A model generated the notes under the pieces. That model had not been told where the DNA came from and searched no databases. It worked only from the letters and a program-made list of their open reading frames with translations. This document shows, in pieces, positions 12,580 through 23,520 of a stretch of 64,000 nucleotides of DNA. Location: NCBI GenBank assembly GCA_963513935.1, contig OY740765.1, positions 69,102,253-69,166,252 of the forward strand, in the 5' to 3' direction. The translations under genes and the position numbers were made by a program. Within the stretch, counting starts at the first letter, position 1; each line of letters opens with the position of its first letter. The stretch comes from Aphrophora alni (Eukaryota > Arthropoda > Insecta > Hemiptera > Aphrophoridae).

Positions 12580-14611
12580 TGTTACCAGGGGACTTAAATT
12601 TAAGAAAAGGCGGAACCAATTGGTAACAATGTTTGAAAATAAAAATTTTAAAAAAAGACAAATTTAGTGATTAACAAGGCTCAAATTTATTTAACAAAGA
12701 AGGAAATTTCGACGGTTCAGATTTTATCATTTACAAATTAAAAGACATCCTGAGACAAATCATCATAAACACAGCTTATGATTAACAAGATTATAATTAA
12801 TCAAAAGTTATACGCCCTTAATGTAACATATAATAATTAAAAAAGAAATTGATCAATAGATTCTGAAAATTTATCCCCCCCCCTTTTAGTTTATATGTAC
12901 AGTTACAAAATTTAACAATAAAAAAAAAATAATGAGCACAGCTTAATAATTAACAGGATTATAATTAATCCTAAAATAAAAAAGGTTATACGCCCTTAAT
13001 ATAAAATTACAATATAAAAAAAAAAGATGAAAAGATTCTGATATTTATTCCCCCCTTTTTACTTTATAAGATAATAGTTTTTTTAAACAGTTACAGAATT
13101 TAACAATGAAAAGATTCTATAAATGATATGATATTTTAAATTCAAAAAAAATTATATTAATTTTAACAAGTTCATTATTAGATTAAATATTACATATCAT
13201 GATTTGTTTGATAAATTTCTTAAATACTAAATTGGCCAATAAACTTATATATTTTAAATAAAAGAATTTGTTATAAAATGAGAAGTTTATAAAAAAAAAG
13301 AAGTGAAAATTTTGAATATTGAAGTTTTATTAATTGACGTCAATTTTTATTAATTTAGAAAATAACCTCTTGGAGGTTGTTAGGACCGAAAAGTTTGCAT
13401 GCAAGCACCACCCAATGATTTTTTTTTTTTTATAATTCATAAATAACTACACTAGACTACATTTAAATGACAGCTTTAAGAAACACACATTCGCTGAAAC
13501 AATTTAGGCACATGTACTATATAAGTTTAGTCAAAGTTCTGTAGAGTCAGTTTTAAGGAAAACATCACTTTTGTGCACTTGAAAGTTTGTAGATATATTA
13601 TGCGAAATGTGTTTTGTAAGCAGGCAGAAACATGTTAAGAGCTTTTGCTGGTGTATGCAAAATGAAACCAGATTTGCTAGGTTTCTCCAACCAGCGTATT
13701 AGCTAAAGCAAAAAACACGTTTTTTAGCGTCTGTGCAAAATCAGACATGTTGTACCATTAAAGTTCTTTATTTAAAAATATCTGGTTATTTGTCAAAATT
13801 AAAGAAAATTGATTGCATCACAGAAATTCATTAAGATTATAATTAAAAGCTTCTTAGATGATTATAAAGCTATTTATATATACCTAGTTTTGTTTAAAAC
13901 AAAGCTTGTATGAGACTTGCAAAAATCTGCAAAAGTCTGTAAAACGAATTTTCTGATTTAGAAGAGATTTCTCTAATAGTTTTATATTTGACATGTTCAA
14001 TAAAATATTCTGATTGTTTAATGTTCAACATTAGTTTGCACTAATTTCACATAATTGCTCAAAACTTAAAATGTGCCTGTTCAAGGTTTTTGAAAGTATG
14101 TTTTAAGAAATGAAAAATTTTATAATTATTTAGTTTCAAGAAAAGAACATTGAATATTAAATAAAACATGAAATACATATTTTAATGAATAAATGATAAT
14201 TAACAAATTATTTTAAAACATTAACAAAAATTTATGATATGATAAAATCTGTAAATCTGAATACCTGGAAAATCCTGTCGCAGTTCACGTGAGCTTGTGC
14301 CGTGAAAATAAAAATTTATTTAACATTTTAGAACACTAAAGCGCACAAAACTGTAGACTAACATATCATTTATGAACTGAGATGTGAATTTTGAGACAAG
14401 AGAAGAAAAAAAAATGACTAACGGAGCTATGAAAGAATGTTGTACATGGTGAGTAATTGCAGGTAGACTAGCAACGGGTTGTAGATCAGCTAGGCTAACC
14501 AGCCGTTGTACTTTGTACTTAGATAGAGACAGATATAGAAAGGGAAGATAAGAGGGACGGCGAGTGGACTGTCGATAACAAAAATGCAGATTTATTCTAC
14601 TGATTGCTACA
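12580..14611 (+). repeat. Putative LTR 4 (2032 bp), right end of array
   Basis: Matches the other two full LTRs, with more private differences (for example near 13610 and 13754). It ends GCTACA, after which the sequence changes to the right flank of the TTAA-bounded element. The array therefore stops exactly where the LTR stops. Confidence 0.65.
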
Positions 14612-15299
14612 GCTATAACCGCTATAGCTGTTCATTGTTGATTTGTTTAGGCCGTATTATTGTTTATATGGGTGTATATTTAGTCTCTATCAGTAATATT
14701 TTGATGTCCTGAATGTAGATAATTATTATGAGCAGTAGAAAGATATTTTTGATATGGTATGTTGATTTTTCTCAAAATCTTTTTTTTTTGTAAAATTTAC
14801 TTGTTTGATGAAATTCAGGTTATTTTGAATTAAATAGTAGGCCTACTTTTATATAAAAAAAATTAATATGATTTGTTTGTAAATATAAAAAAATATATAT
14901 ATGTTTCATAGGGCGGTCAAAAATGTGAAATTAATTATTTTTTCTTGTTTTAATCTGTAAAAAAAAAAAAAAAAAAAAAAAAAAATTAAAGCCAATCTAC
15001 ATTTTTTTTTTTTTACTAAATATATCTGTAAGAACCCAAAATCAAATAGAACTTTAAACAATTACAAAAAAATTTTTTTTCCTAATAGCACGTTATGAAT
15101 AAATAGCCTAAATTGCTATTCGGCGTGCTAAGGGTTAAGAACATTGGTTTAAAGCAGAAAGTATGAAATAAATTGTATAGTAGGGCCTATTATCATTTAA
15201 GAGTTTACTTGAAAGATAAACATTATTATTTACTTTGTGACAGGTAAAAGACACATAGGAAGTCGACAAATAATACTTTTGCCTACACATAAAAGATCA

Positions 15300-16130
15300 T
15301 TTACCTCTTCTTGAATCTATCTGTAGTCCCTCATGAACCTTCCAGGTCATATTCTCATCCAGTGAGTGAATTTTCCATTTCTCAGAATTATGTCTCGATT
15401 AACTATTTTAGTATACCTCATATCGATTTGCTCTTCCAAAGGGTGAATTTTTTTCTTTAAGAGTGATACCTTAATAGCTGTTTAATGTATCTCATACACA
15501 TCTTCTCCTTCAAGGGGTGAATTTCTACCTCAGAGTTATAGCTTTATTAACTATGTTAGTATACCTCATATACATCTTCTCTTCCAAGGGGCATTTCTCC
15601 TACTCTGAGAGTGACAGCTTGATTAACTATTTTAATGTATATTATACACATTCTCCTTCAAGGGGTGATCTCTTCCTCTGAGAGTTATACCGTGATTAAA
15701 TATTTTAGTAACCTCGTATACACAATCTTCTCTAAGGAGCAAATATTCTCTTCTGAGAGTTACACCTTAAGCGTTAAGCTTTTAAGCATGACACATATAT
15801 ACCTTCCACTCTGAGGTTATTTTTTTCCCCAAGAGTTACGTCTTAGTCTAACTTTTTAAGTGTATCAAATACACGTTCTCCTCCAATGAGCAAATTTTAT
15901 CATTCAAAAGTTAAACATCAGTATTATTTTTTAAATGTAGGTCATTTTCATTTATTCCACCTAGGATCAAATTTCCTCCACCAAAATAGACACCTTGATA
16001 AACTATTTTAGTATACCTCATGTAATTTTTTTTTCTCTAAGGGGCAAATTTTTTCTCCGACAGTGACGCTTTGATTAATTATTTTAGTGTACCTCATATG
16101 TAACTTCACCTCTTCCAAGAGTGATACCTG
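15300..16130. repeat. Degenerate ~75-bp minisatellite, about ten copies
   Basis: The phrase TATACCTCATAYACATCTTC recurs in variants near 15411, 15487, 15560, 15636, 15711, 15787, 15863, 15938, 16010 and 16088. Each is followed by a CTTCCAAGGGGTGAATTT-like segment and a GAGAGTTA-like segment. Spacing is 72-78 bases. Copies are diverged, so the array is old. No coding frame persists. Confidence 0.85.
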
Positions 16131-18530
16131 CAATTAGTTCTTTAAATAAACTGTATATTATAAGCCCCCAACACTTGTATCTAGGCTTTCCCTCTCTTTT
16201 GTGGTAATATTTCTCTCTTTACTGCATTCATTTTCTCCCTCTTTTTTGGGTGATTTTTATCTTCACCATATTATTTTCCCCCCATTTTTGGTTAAATTTT
16301 AAAGGTGGGGTAAATTTAAATGATAATTTTTCCTTTGTTTTAATAAAAATCAAGTGTATTTTTTAATATGGGTTTGAAAGTTTGGTGTCAAATACAAATT
16401 TTAAGTATACATGTTCGAGATGATAAAAATGAATTCTAAATTAAAAATTGAAAAAACATTGTTTTGATAAATCACTGGATGAGACAAATTCTTAAAATTG
16501 ACAGTGAACAATCTGAACAAATCTCCCCTTCATAAGCAAAAATTAATTGAATATATTAATTCTAAAAGAGATCTCTCTAAATATGATATGTTCTGAACAT
16601 AAGAAACTGGATTAATTTTAAACAACATAGACAAATCAAACCATTGCAAATGATGGAAAATGGACAACCTTATATAACTGATATTTGGTGTTATCGACTC
16701 TTTTAAAGTGGACAAGTGTGTGTTGCTCTTACAAAGTGAAATTAAGATTGATTTATTATTAAATGTATACAATGTTATAACATCTAAAGCGCAAGCTTTG
16801 CTATATATTGATTTACTTTAATTAATTAACCTTTTAAATTATCTTATTAGCCACACTTTGTAGTGCCAAATATATCAATGAAGTTGTTATCTTTAAATTA
16901 TTTTAAACTCTACTAAAAAAGAACAATTTATAATTGTACTCATTAAGAAACAACGTTTACCTGGATAAAATCTTTCTTTTAATTTATCCTGAATAAATTA
17001 CAACAAAACAATGAACATGTACATGAGATAATTCAATCCTTACTTAACTAAAAATCATTTATTCCTCATTCATTCCTTAATTTTAATTTATTTATAATAG
17101 ACATTTAAATACAAAATTACTTTATTTTTTTTTAACATTAGTTAAAAACTTGAATATGCAAATTATTAGTTCCTTTTTAGGATTTATTGATATTTCTTTA
17201 CAAATTTAATTATTACTTTACTTTACATTAACATTTATTATCTTTTTAAATCGGCTAGCTCAGTTTTTAAATTTATTTAAACAACACAAATCTCTTAATC
17301 TCGGGTCATAGGTCTTTTAATGGCTCAATTTGAAAGTGAAATTAAATTTAAAATTAAATTAATAATTAACAAAATTTTTGGTACTTATCAATTGCTGGTC
17401 CTTTTGATCGGTCGATTTGCACTTTATCACTACACATAAAACTTTAATTTACTCTTTTATATTAAAAGACACCACACTACTCAAAACACTTTATTCCTTG
17501 GTTATATAACGCTTTCTCTCGCTCCCTGTGGTTGTTCCAATTTCCAGCTTCTTTCTGCGATGACGGAAATCCCTCTGCTCTGGTGAATTGAACTCCTTTT
17601 CTCGATCTGCTTTTTAAAGAAAACTCCACAAAACTCCTAATCGGTAATTCCTATTTTTACTTAAATCTTCCTTTCCTTTTACTCTACTTTAAATTTAAAC
17701 TTATCAAACTTTTTAATAAACAAAGAGACTTCTTGTCCCTTTATTTACTGTTGAACAAACTCTATGGAACACAGAGCAGACTATCTGTGTCCATACCTTG
17801 CGTCTCGGCTTCCCTTGGTAGACTACCTCTAAGAATTTATTTTTTAATACTCCTTCTCTCGAACACGAGTTGTCGCGCCCTGTTCGCTGATTCGTGGATT
17901 TTCCTTAACTTTCTCTACATGTGTTCTTTCTCGCTTTCTAGTGGTTGTTTTTAAATCTTTCCGTTGTTTTTTTAAGCTTGAGAACGTCTTCGATTGGCCG
18001 ACCTACTTTCTCCTTTCCGTTATTGTGTTTTTTCTGAAGTACCGTTAGACTTTCTACTTGTATACCGTTAAGACGCTGGCTTTCCCTTTGATTTCTCTTT
18101 TTTAGTAAAAAAAAACTCTCCGCTACCCCAAAATTCCGTTACTGTACCCATGTGTTTGCTTCAAGGTTGTTGTAATCCTAGTTCTATTGTAATCTAACAC
18201 GTACATTTTTTAACTGCATGCGACAGCTGCCGTCTCCCTTCATTTATTTAACATTGTTCTATTTTTCCATATTTATAATTTTATAAGTTATTTTAATTAT
18301 TTTATTATTAGATGTCATGGTTGCGATGTTTTATTTAGGTGAGATCATGATATCGTTACAATGTATATTTTGAAAAATAAAAGACTGAACAACATTTTAT
18401 TAATATTCTTTTTATAAAGAATATTTTATAAATATATACTCTTTTATACTTCATACAAACCAAATTTATTTATTTGACAGAATAATATACATATGTTTAA
18501 TAAATACTTTTATCATAACTGAATTAATTG
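16131..18530. other. AT-rich stretch with a pyrimidine-rich segment, unassigned
   Basis: No protein family is recognised. From about 17500 to 18250 the plus strand is rich in C and T, with a higher CG content than its surroundings, which may be an old transposon. A short open frame at 17733-17954 has no recognisable domain. Confidence 0.4.
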
Positions 18531-18634
18531 AAACAATTTATTGGGCTATAAGAGAGGTGTATAACAATTAACACAAAATGTGCATTACACAGACTCTTTT
18601 GGTTTTTTGCATCTATGCAGATTTGGTTGAAATG

Positions 18635-18868
18635 TTAAATAACATTTAGCTTTGTTTTATGATTGAATGAACACTCTGTACATGAGCATGGACATTTGGT
18701 AGGTAGCTTAGATAAACAACTTTCCAAAACTTGTTTATTTGAATTGTTATCTCGAGTACTAGGAGAATAATTACACCTCATGTAACTTATTAATTCAATT
18801 TCTATTAAAGATAACATTTGTTTTGTTTTACCAGTAGATGCATTTTTAACAATAAGTACTGCCTGAAA
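18635..18868 (-). CDS. Possible terminal coding exon, unknown protein
   Basis: An open frame on the minus strand follows a plausible acceptor (TGTAAACATTTTCAG, just above 18864) and ends with a stop at 18635. A minus-strand AATAAA (plus 18537-18542) lies about 95 bases beyond the stop. The peptide ends with a Cys-rich CPCSCTECSFNHK segment. Composition is less AT-driven than chance frames here. No family is recognised and no partner exon is firmly seen, so this may be a chance frame. Confidence 0.25.
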   Translation of the reverse strand, partial: FQAVLIVKNASTGKTKQMLSLIEIELISYMRCNYSPSTRDNNSNKQVLESCLSKLPTKCPCSCTECSFNHKTKLNVI

Positions 18869-19500
18869 ATGTTTACATAGCAATGTGCTTACATTTGGTG
18901 TTCTTAACAGTATCAAGGATACATATTAAAGACTTTAGGTTAGAGACCAAGTTTTCTGGAAATAAAGTCTTAAAGGATCAAGTATGAAAAATAAATAGGA
19001 CCACATTTTATGAAATGACAAATATTATATTATTTTTTGTTATTTCTCTTGATTGTTGCAATATACAAATATATAATACGACATATAAATTGTGTAAATA
19101 CTTTTATAGACTCTATGACAGTCCTTTGTTTTGAACTTTCCTGCTTCCATTTCGTCTACACAGAAACATATTCAGGCTTTGTACATCAACATTTAAATAT
19201 TAGTTTTTACTACACATAAAATCATATATAAATATATAAATTTTAAAATGTTTAAAGTGAAACACCACTATCAAAACTTAAAAATATTTTAGTTTGAGGA
19301 GAAAAAATTAATTACCTTCAAATATAATAACATGCTGAATATCCAATTTACAATATTTATCAGAATCAAGGTTAGCTCATGGCATAGCATACCACAAATA
19401 ATCTGGAATGTATGGTCAGCACAAATAAATTCAAACAAGTAAAGACAAATTTGACCAAGGAGGAGTGTATCAACTTTCATGAGTGTCATGAATTATAAAT

Positions 19501-20680
19501 AGGACAAACAGGAAAGACGTTTTAAACAATGGTTTTTTAAAAAACCAGCGGTAGAAAAACATTGCTCCAAAAATTTATATTTGCTTCATATCTAATTTTA
19601 AAGAATCGTTGATATACAGATACTAATTCAAATCTAAAAATACTCCACAAACTTCACAGAAGAAAACTATTAAACATTTTAGAATAGTTGCATATTATTT
19701 TGAAAAATATTATAATATCCTATTTTATGATAAAAAGCCTTTACTTCCAAATCAATGTACGATATGCTCACTTTGTTAAACAGAATATAATATAACTCTG
19801 ATAAGCTCAGTTAGCTGACAGTAAGAAAAGCAGTAGGATGTGCACATTCCTTCAATTAAAACAAATTAAACTTTTGACAGTGACGTTTCACTACAACCCA
19901 TATTTTTTATATGTTGTTATGTATGTTTAAAAAAAATTATTTAAATTACAAATAAGCCTTGACACAGTTTATTTGTTTATCTATTAATACACACTTCATA
20001 TTAATTTTCTCAATGATTTAGAAAACCGCCCAATGGTAGACTCCTAAATGTTATATACACTCTGTTCACTTGGAATCACACAGTCACAATTCCCAGAGGC
20101 TTCTTCCGTCACACCAATTCAGTGATGGTTAACAAATTAAAAATCTCACTATTCTAATGCTGCAGTAATCTTCAGTGATGCTTCCCTGCATATCTCTTAA
20201 TATTTCATAATCTTTTATTGTTTATCATTTATGTGAATAACTTAACTGCTGCCCTTGATAATGATTATGTTAGTTTATATATGAGTCATGTAGTTTCAAA
20301 ATCGCCTACATCACAAAAAGTATTTTTTTCGGTAAAACGTGAAAAAATTGTTTTTCATAAACTATCGGCAGTATGAATTTTATTATTTTTGTTAAATACC
20401 TTATACATAGTAGAACTTATATACATAGTTTCAACATTTTATTCTTTCAACTTTTTTGTAAAAAAATATATATAAATTTGGATGTGGGTCAGTTTGAATC
20501 TAATTGGTAGATGTATGTTCTTTTGAACTTAATCTAACTTAATTATACAAGTAAATCAGGTATCAATATTAAAAAACTTTGGCAAATTTCAGTAATCTTT
20601 ATTATTACAGTTTGATTGACTTTAGAGGCTTGATTTACTTAACAAAATTAGCAAATTTCATATAAAAACTCCTTACAGTT
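19501..20680. other. AT-rich non-coding stretch
   Basis: I see nothing recognisable here. Confidence 0.5.
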
Positions 20681-20727
20681 TTACAATCAGCTGACAGTGT
20701 TGCCTGTGCGCATGCGCCGTCTTCTAG

Positions 20728-20925
20728 GATGTGGCTGTTTTTGAAACTGACTCTACGCTCTAGGAGCTTTTGCAACTAACCACAGTGTTGCCGCTTGTTT
20801 TAGTATTGGATCTGGATTTTTTTGGAACTAACTTACTGCAGGGTGCAATAGGTAAAGTACTCAGCTATAACTGGTCTTAGCTCAAAATGTGAACTTTTTG
20901 GATGTAGGCGTTTTTGAAACTACAC
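20728..20925. repeat. Three degenerate direct repeats of about 85 bp
   Basis: GATGTGGCTGTTTTTGAAACT near 20729 recurs in diverged form near 20811 (GGATCTGGATTTTTTTGGAACT with changes) and near 20899 (GGATGTAGGCGTTTTTGAAACT with changes). The segment is richer in GC than its flanks and lies just 5' of the LINE relic. Confidence 0.5.
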
Positions 20926-20949
20926 GACAGATATGTTTACAGATGATCT

Positions 20950-21480
20950 TGCAATTTAAAAATGTAAATATGCGATGTTAGTTAATAATATCTTGCATAC
21001 TCCAAATAAAGAAGTTGAGGATTGGATTGCAGCTAACTTGTTCTGTTTGAACCACAAAAAACACAAAATATTACATTTGGCTTAAGAAATAAGAAAAGCA
21101 GTGAAGTTGTGAAATTTTTGGATTTTTACCTACAATCTAATGTTAAGTGAGGTTTTTGTTGAGTGTTATGTAAAAAAAAATGGCAAAAAGTATTTTTATA
21201 TTAAGAAAGTTTAAATGGATTGTAGGTTTGGAAGTATTTGTTTTAGTTTACTATGTGGATATTCATAGTTACTTGTCATATGGGACTGCTGTGTAGATAA
21301 TGACTGTAAAATAAAAAAGTTATTGATCTACAAAAAAGAAAGCTGTAAGAGTTATATGTAATGCAATTACTAGAACACACTGTGTAAATATTAATAAAAT
21401 AGAGAGGGTTGAATTTACAAATTGATTAGAATCTAAAAATCCTAAATTGGCACTTTTTAATATTAAGAATTTATTTAAAG
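20950..21480 (+). pseudogene. Reverse transcriptase fragment (LINE), decayed
   Basis: Across frames the translation shows the usual Jockey/CR1-type 3' RT signatures: VEDWIAANLFCLNHKKHK, then LVYYVDIHSYLSYGTAV near 21240, then LQKKAVRVICN near 21325. These correspond to the conserved 'YY.lfhShLsYG..lWg' and 'LQKKaiR.i' motifs. Stops and shifts interrupt it. Function would have been reverse transcription of LINE RNA; this copy is dead. Confidence 0.65.
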
Positions 21481-23160
21481 AAAATTTGCTCAGCTTTATG
21501 GGCGCAAGGTAGCGTTAGCTTACCAATTTTGAAAAGTTAAAAGTTAATTATTATTACATAAAAATCTCTCAGGGTCGTAGATACTTTTAAAAGTGTACTT
21601 TAAGTGGTTTTTCGTAAATAAAGAAACCTTATTTGTTTTGCTGAAACTGAACATGATTTATTAAATTCAAATTTTTTAAAACAATCACACAAATTTATCG
21701 TCAATTTGTTATATTAGACTTTCATATTCAAAATCTTAACTTATTATATTCTAACAATTATTGTATCAATTCACATAATAATAATAAAAAAAATCAAATT
21801 GAATTTTAATTATTGAATTTACTTTTAGTTGCAACTCTGGAAGTGAATAATTCTTTAGTTTGTTATTTTGAATTTATGTAATTAATAATTTTATTCTTTA
21901 AAAATAGATCAAGTTTCATTAAATTATTTATTTTAAAAAAACTTTATTTTAATATTTTTTTATACTTTAGAATATAAGACATAGTCTCAAATAATATAAC
22001 TCAAATTTGCCAAATCAAACTTATATTTAAACATTGAAACATTATTATTATGTTATACACAAACATAACTTCAGAATAAAAGTCTTAACATGTATACCAA
22101 TCACGTTCTTTTTAGTTAAAAACACAGTTCCTTGGAGCCGCCTTGTGGACGATGTCTCTGGTCCTATGTTCAGACACTGACGTCCTCAGTTCACCTTCCC
22201 ACTTTACAACATTCACTTTTCATTGTTCAAAAAATTAAAAACTATTGGCGTTATAATTTAAACTGTTCTATTTTAACACCTTACAGTTTTGTCTATAATT
22301 CACGATTCAATTGTCTTACTTTTCTTCGAACACGTGCAAGCTATTATTTTCACAATATTTATAAAAGTTCACATTACAGAATTAAAAGTTCACATTTTAG
22401 ATAAGGACGAATGATACTTTGATCATTCTTATTTTGATCTATAGTCTTGAAAACACTTCTTTTATATGCAAAAATAATACGTCCTACTACACTGTATGCC
22501 TTCTTACAACTGGTAAAATATTTACACTACATTTCTAAAAAAATTTTCTTTTATATACAAAAATAATACGTCTAGCTAGGTGAGAGTCCTCCTTTCAACT
22601 GGTTTAAACGTTTACACTACATTGTTAAATCTTTCTTTAAACTAAAAGTAATACGTCTGATCATGTCCGATATCACCTTAAGACTGGGCAAACCACATGT
22701 GTGCTTTTGTCTAGCTTCAACATAAGCGTCTTATTTCCAATGAACAAAGTCAGCTAAAAAACTGTTCACATTCTCTACACCACGGACACTGCTCAAATCA
22801 TTTATATGACAACCTGTTCTGTATGTTATCACAACACAATTATTACTTAAATATTTATTACAACTTACAACTAACATTTTATACATCAAATTAATATTTT
22901 GGAAATCTATATTAAATTTTATTCACCATTGCTTTAATATTTATTTTCAGTCGTTCATTTGACTCACGTGGTATTCTCTATAGACCAATTACAAATCTCC
23001 AGGTTTATTTTCATATTTCAAATCTTAATACAACCATTTCTTTGGTGTCCAAGTTAAAGTTACAATTTTAGGTATCACAACTGTAAACCTTTTGTTTAAA
23101 AAATAGGAATTTTGACTCTGCCTTCTATATTATTTATTTTGGATAGGCCCCCCTACTATT
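21470..23160. repeat. Dispersed repeat inserted in the LINE, copy 1
   Basis: This interrupts the LINE reading frame. It opens with GCTCAGCTTTATGGGCGC near 21488. Its first ~200 bases match, with divergence, the sequence starting near 28043 (GCTCAGCTAAGGGCGCC, TTACCAATTT, CTCAGGGT, TTTGCTGAAA, TTTATTAAA in the same order). No coding capacity is recognised; an open frame at 22132-22404 matches nothing I know. The class is unknown. Confidence 0.5.
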
Positions 23161-23442
23161 ATGTACATTGGGCATAATTTGAACACGTTTCCGAAATATA
23201 GTTATGTTCATAACTACTCAACTAGACAATGTTCAAGCCTTAGAGTTGGATATTTTATTTATAAAATTGCTATGAAAAGTTTTGTTGAACTAGGTAAAAT
23301 AATGTATAATTTTATACTTAATCATGTAAAACTTCTTAATATCACTGGCTTGAAGAATTGTTTTAAAAGAGAACTGGTTAATTTATATCCATATAATGTT
23401 GATGAATTCGTAGAATATATGAGATCCGCTGAATGTGTATAA
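23161..23442 (+). pseudogene. LINE ORF2 C-terminal fragment
   Basis: A 93-residue open frame contains YVHNYSTRQ, the conserved 'vHnynTR' motif found after the RT domain of Jockey/R1-type LINEs. A pattern like 'F...L..L..l.NI..F......L...L.PYNVDEFVEY' follows and ends close to the 3' end, as in this family. It is in the same orientation as the RT block upstream and is the rest of the same element. Confidence 0.65.
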
Positions 23443-23520
23443 AGTTGTCAATGTTGGTAGTTTTAAGCCATGTGTAATGACACTGCCATTAATATTGTAT
23501 GTGATACCGTATTAAAGAAT

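Larger units (their letters stand above)
2599..14611. repeat. Head-to-tail array of a ~4.13-kb repeat, probably a tandem LTR retroelement
   Basis: The same sequence recurs with a period of 4133 and then 4129 bases (anchors 4318, 8451, 12580). The array starts with TGTTACCAGGGG (2599) and ends with GATTGCTACA (14611). These are the two ends of one 2.03-kb segment that occurs at 4318-6347, 8451-10480 and 12580-14611. This is the pattern expected for LTRs (TG...CA) alternating with internal regions. The first copy has lost about 2.4 kb. Copies are nearly identical, differing by scattered substitutions and homopolymer lengths. No gag, pol or env reading frame exists, so the element is non-autonomous. 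A 5-bp target duplication is not visible at the outer ends. A non-LTR macrosatellite is the alternative reading. Confidence 0.85.
2269..15138. mobile_element. piggyBac-like TTAA-flanked element carrying a large internal array
   Basis: The left end reads TTAA followed by CCCTTAGCACACG at 2269. The right end is the inverse, GTGCTAAGGG followed by TTAA, ending at 15138. TTAA target duplications and TIRs starting with CCC are piggyBac hallmarks. The left subterminal region repeats a motif like CGTATGACGGGATTTC three times (near 2285, 2330 and 2525), also usual for piggyBac ends. No transposase is present. Outside the array only about 330 bp (left) and 527 bp (right) belong to it, so it was probably a MITE of about 0.86 kb before the repeat array inserted. 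The right part contains a 29-base poly-A run near 14960. The TIR match is only about 12 bp, so the family call is good but not certain. Confidence 0.7.
20945..23520 (+). mobile_element. Jockey-like LINE, 3' half, split by another repeat
   Basis: Two coding blocks of one non-LTR retrotransposon lie in the same orientation. The first, 20950-21480, is the C-terminal part of a reverse transcriptase. The second, 23161-23442, is the protein's C-terminal tail. About 1.7 kb of unrelated sequence (about 21470-23160) separates them. The element ends near 23520 in an AT-rich stretch. It is 5'-truncated, as LINEs usually are, and has frameshifts and stops. Confidence 0.65.

Noticed and set aside
2594..14617. 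Target-site duplication around the 4.13-kb array
   Set aside because: TGTTA on the left and GCTAT on the right do not match, so none is claimed.
19289..19489. Hydrophobic minus-strand frame ending at a good donor-like site (TTTGAAG/GTAATT)
   Set aside because: No convincing acceptor and no family match; too weak to list as an exon.
23161..23442. Small independent host gene
   Set aside because: The HNYSTR motif and position identify it as the C-terminal tail of the LINE.
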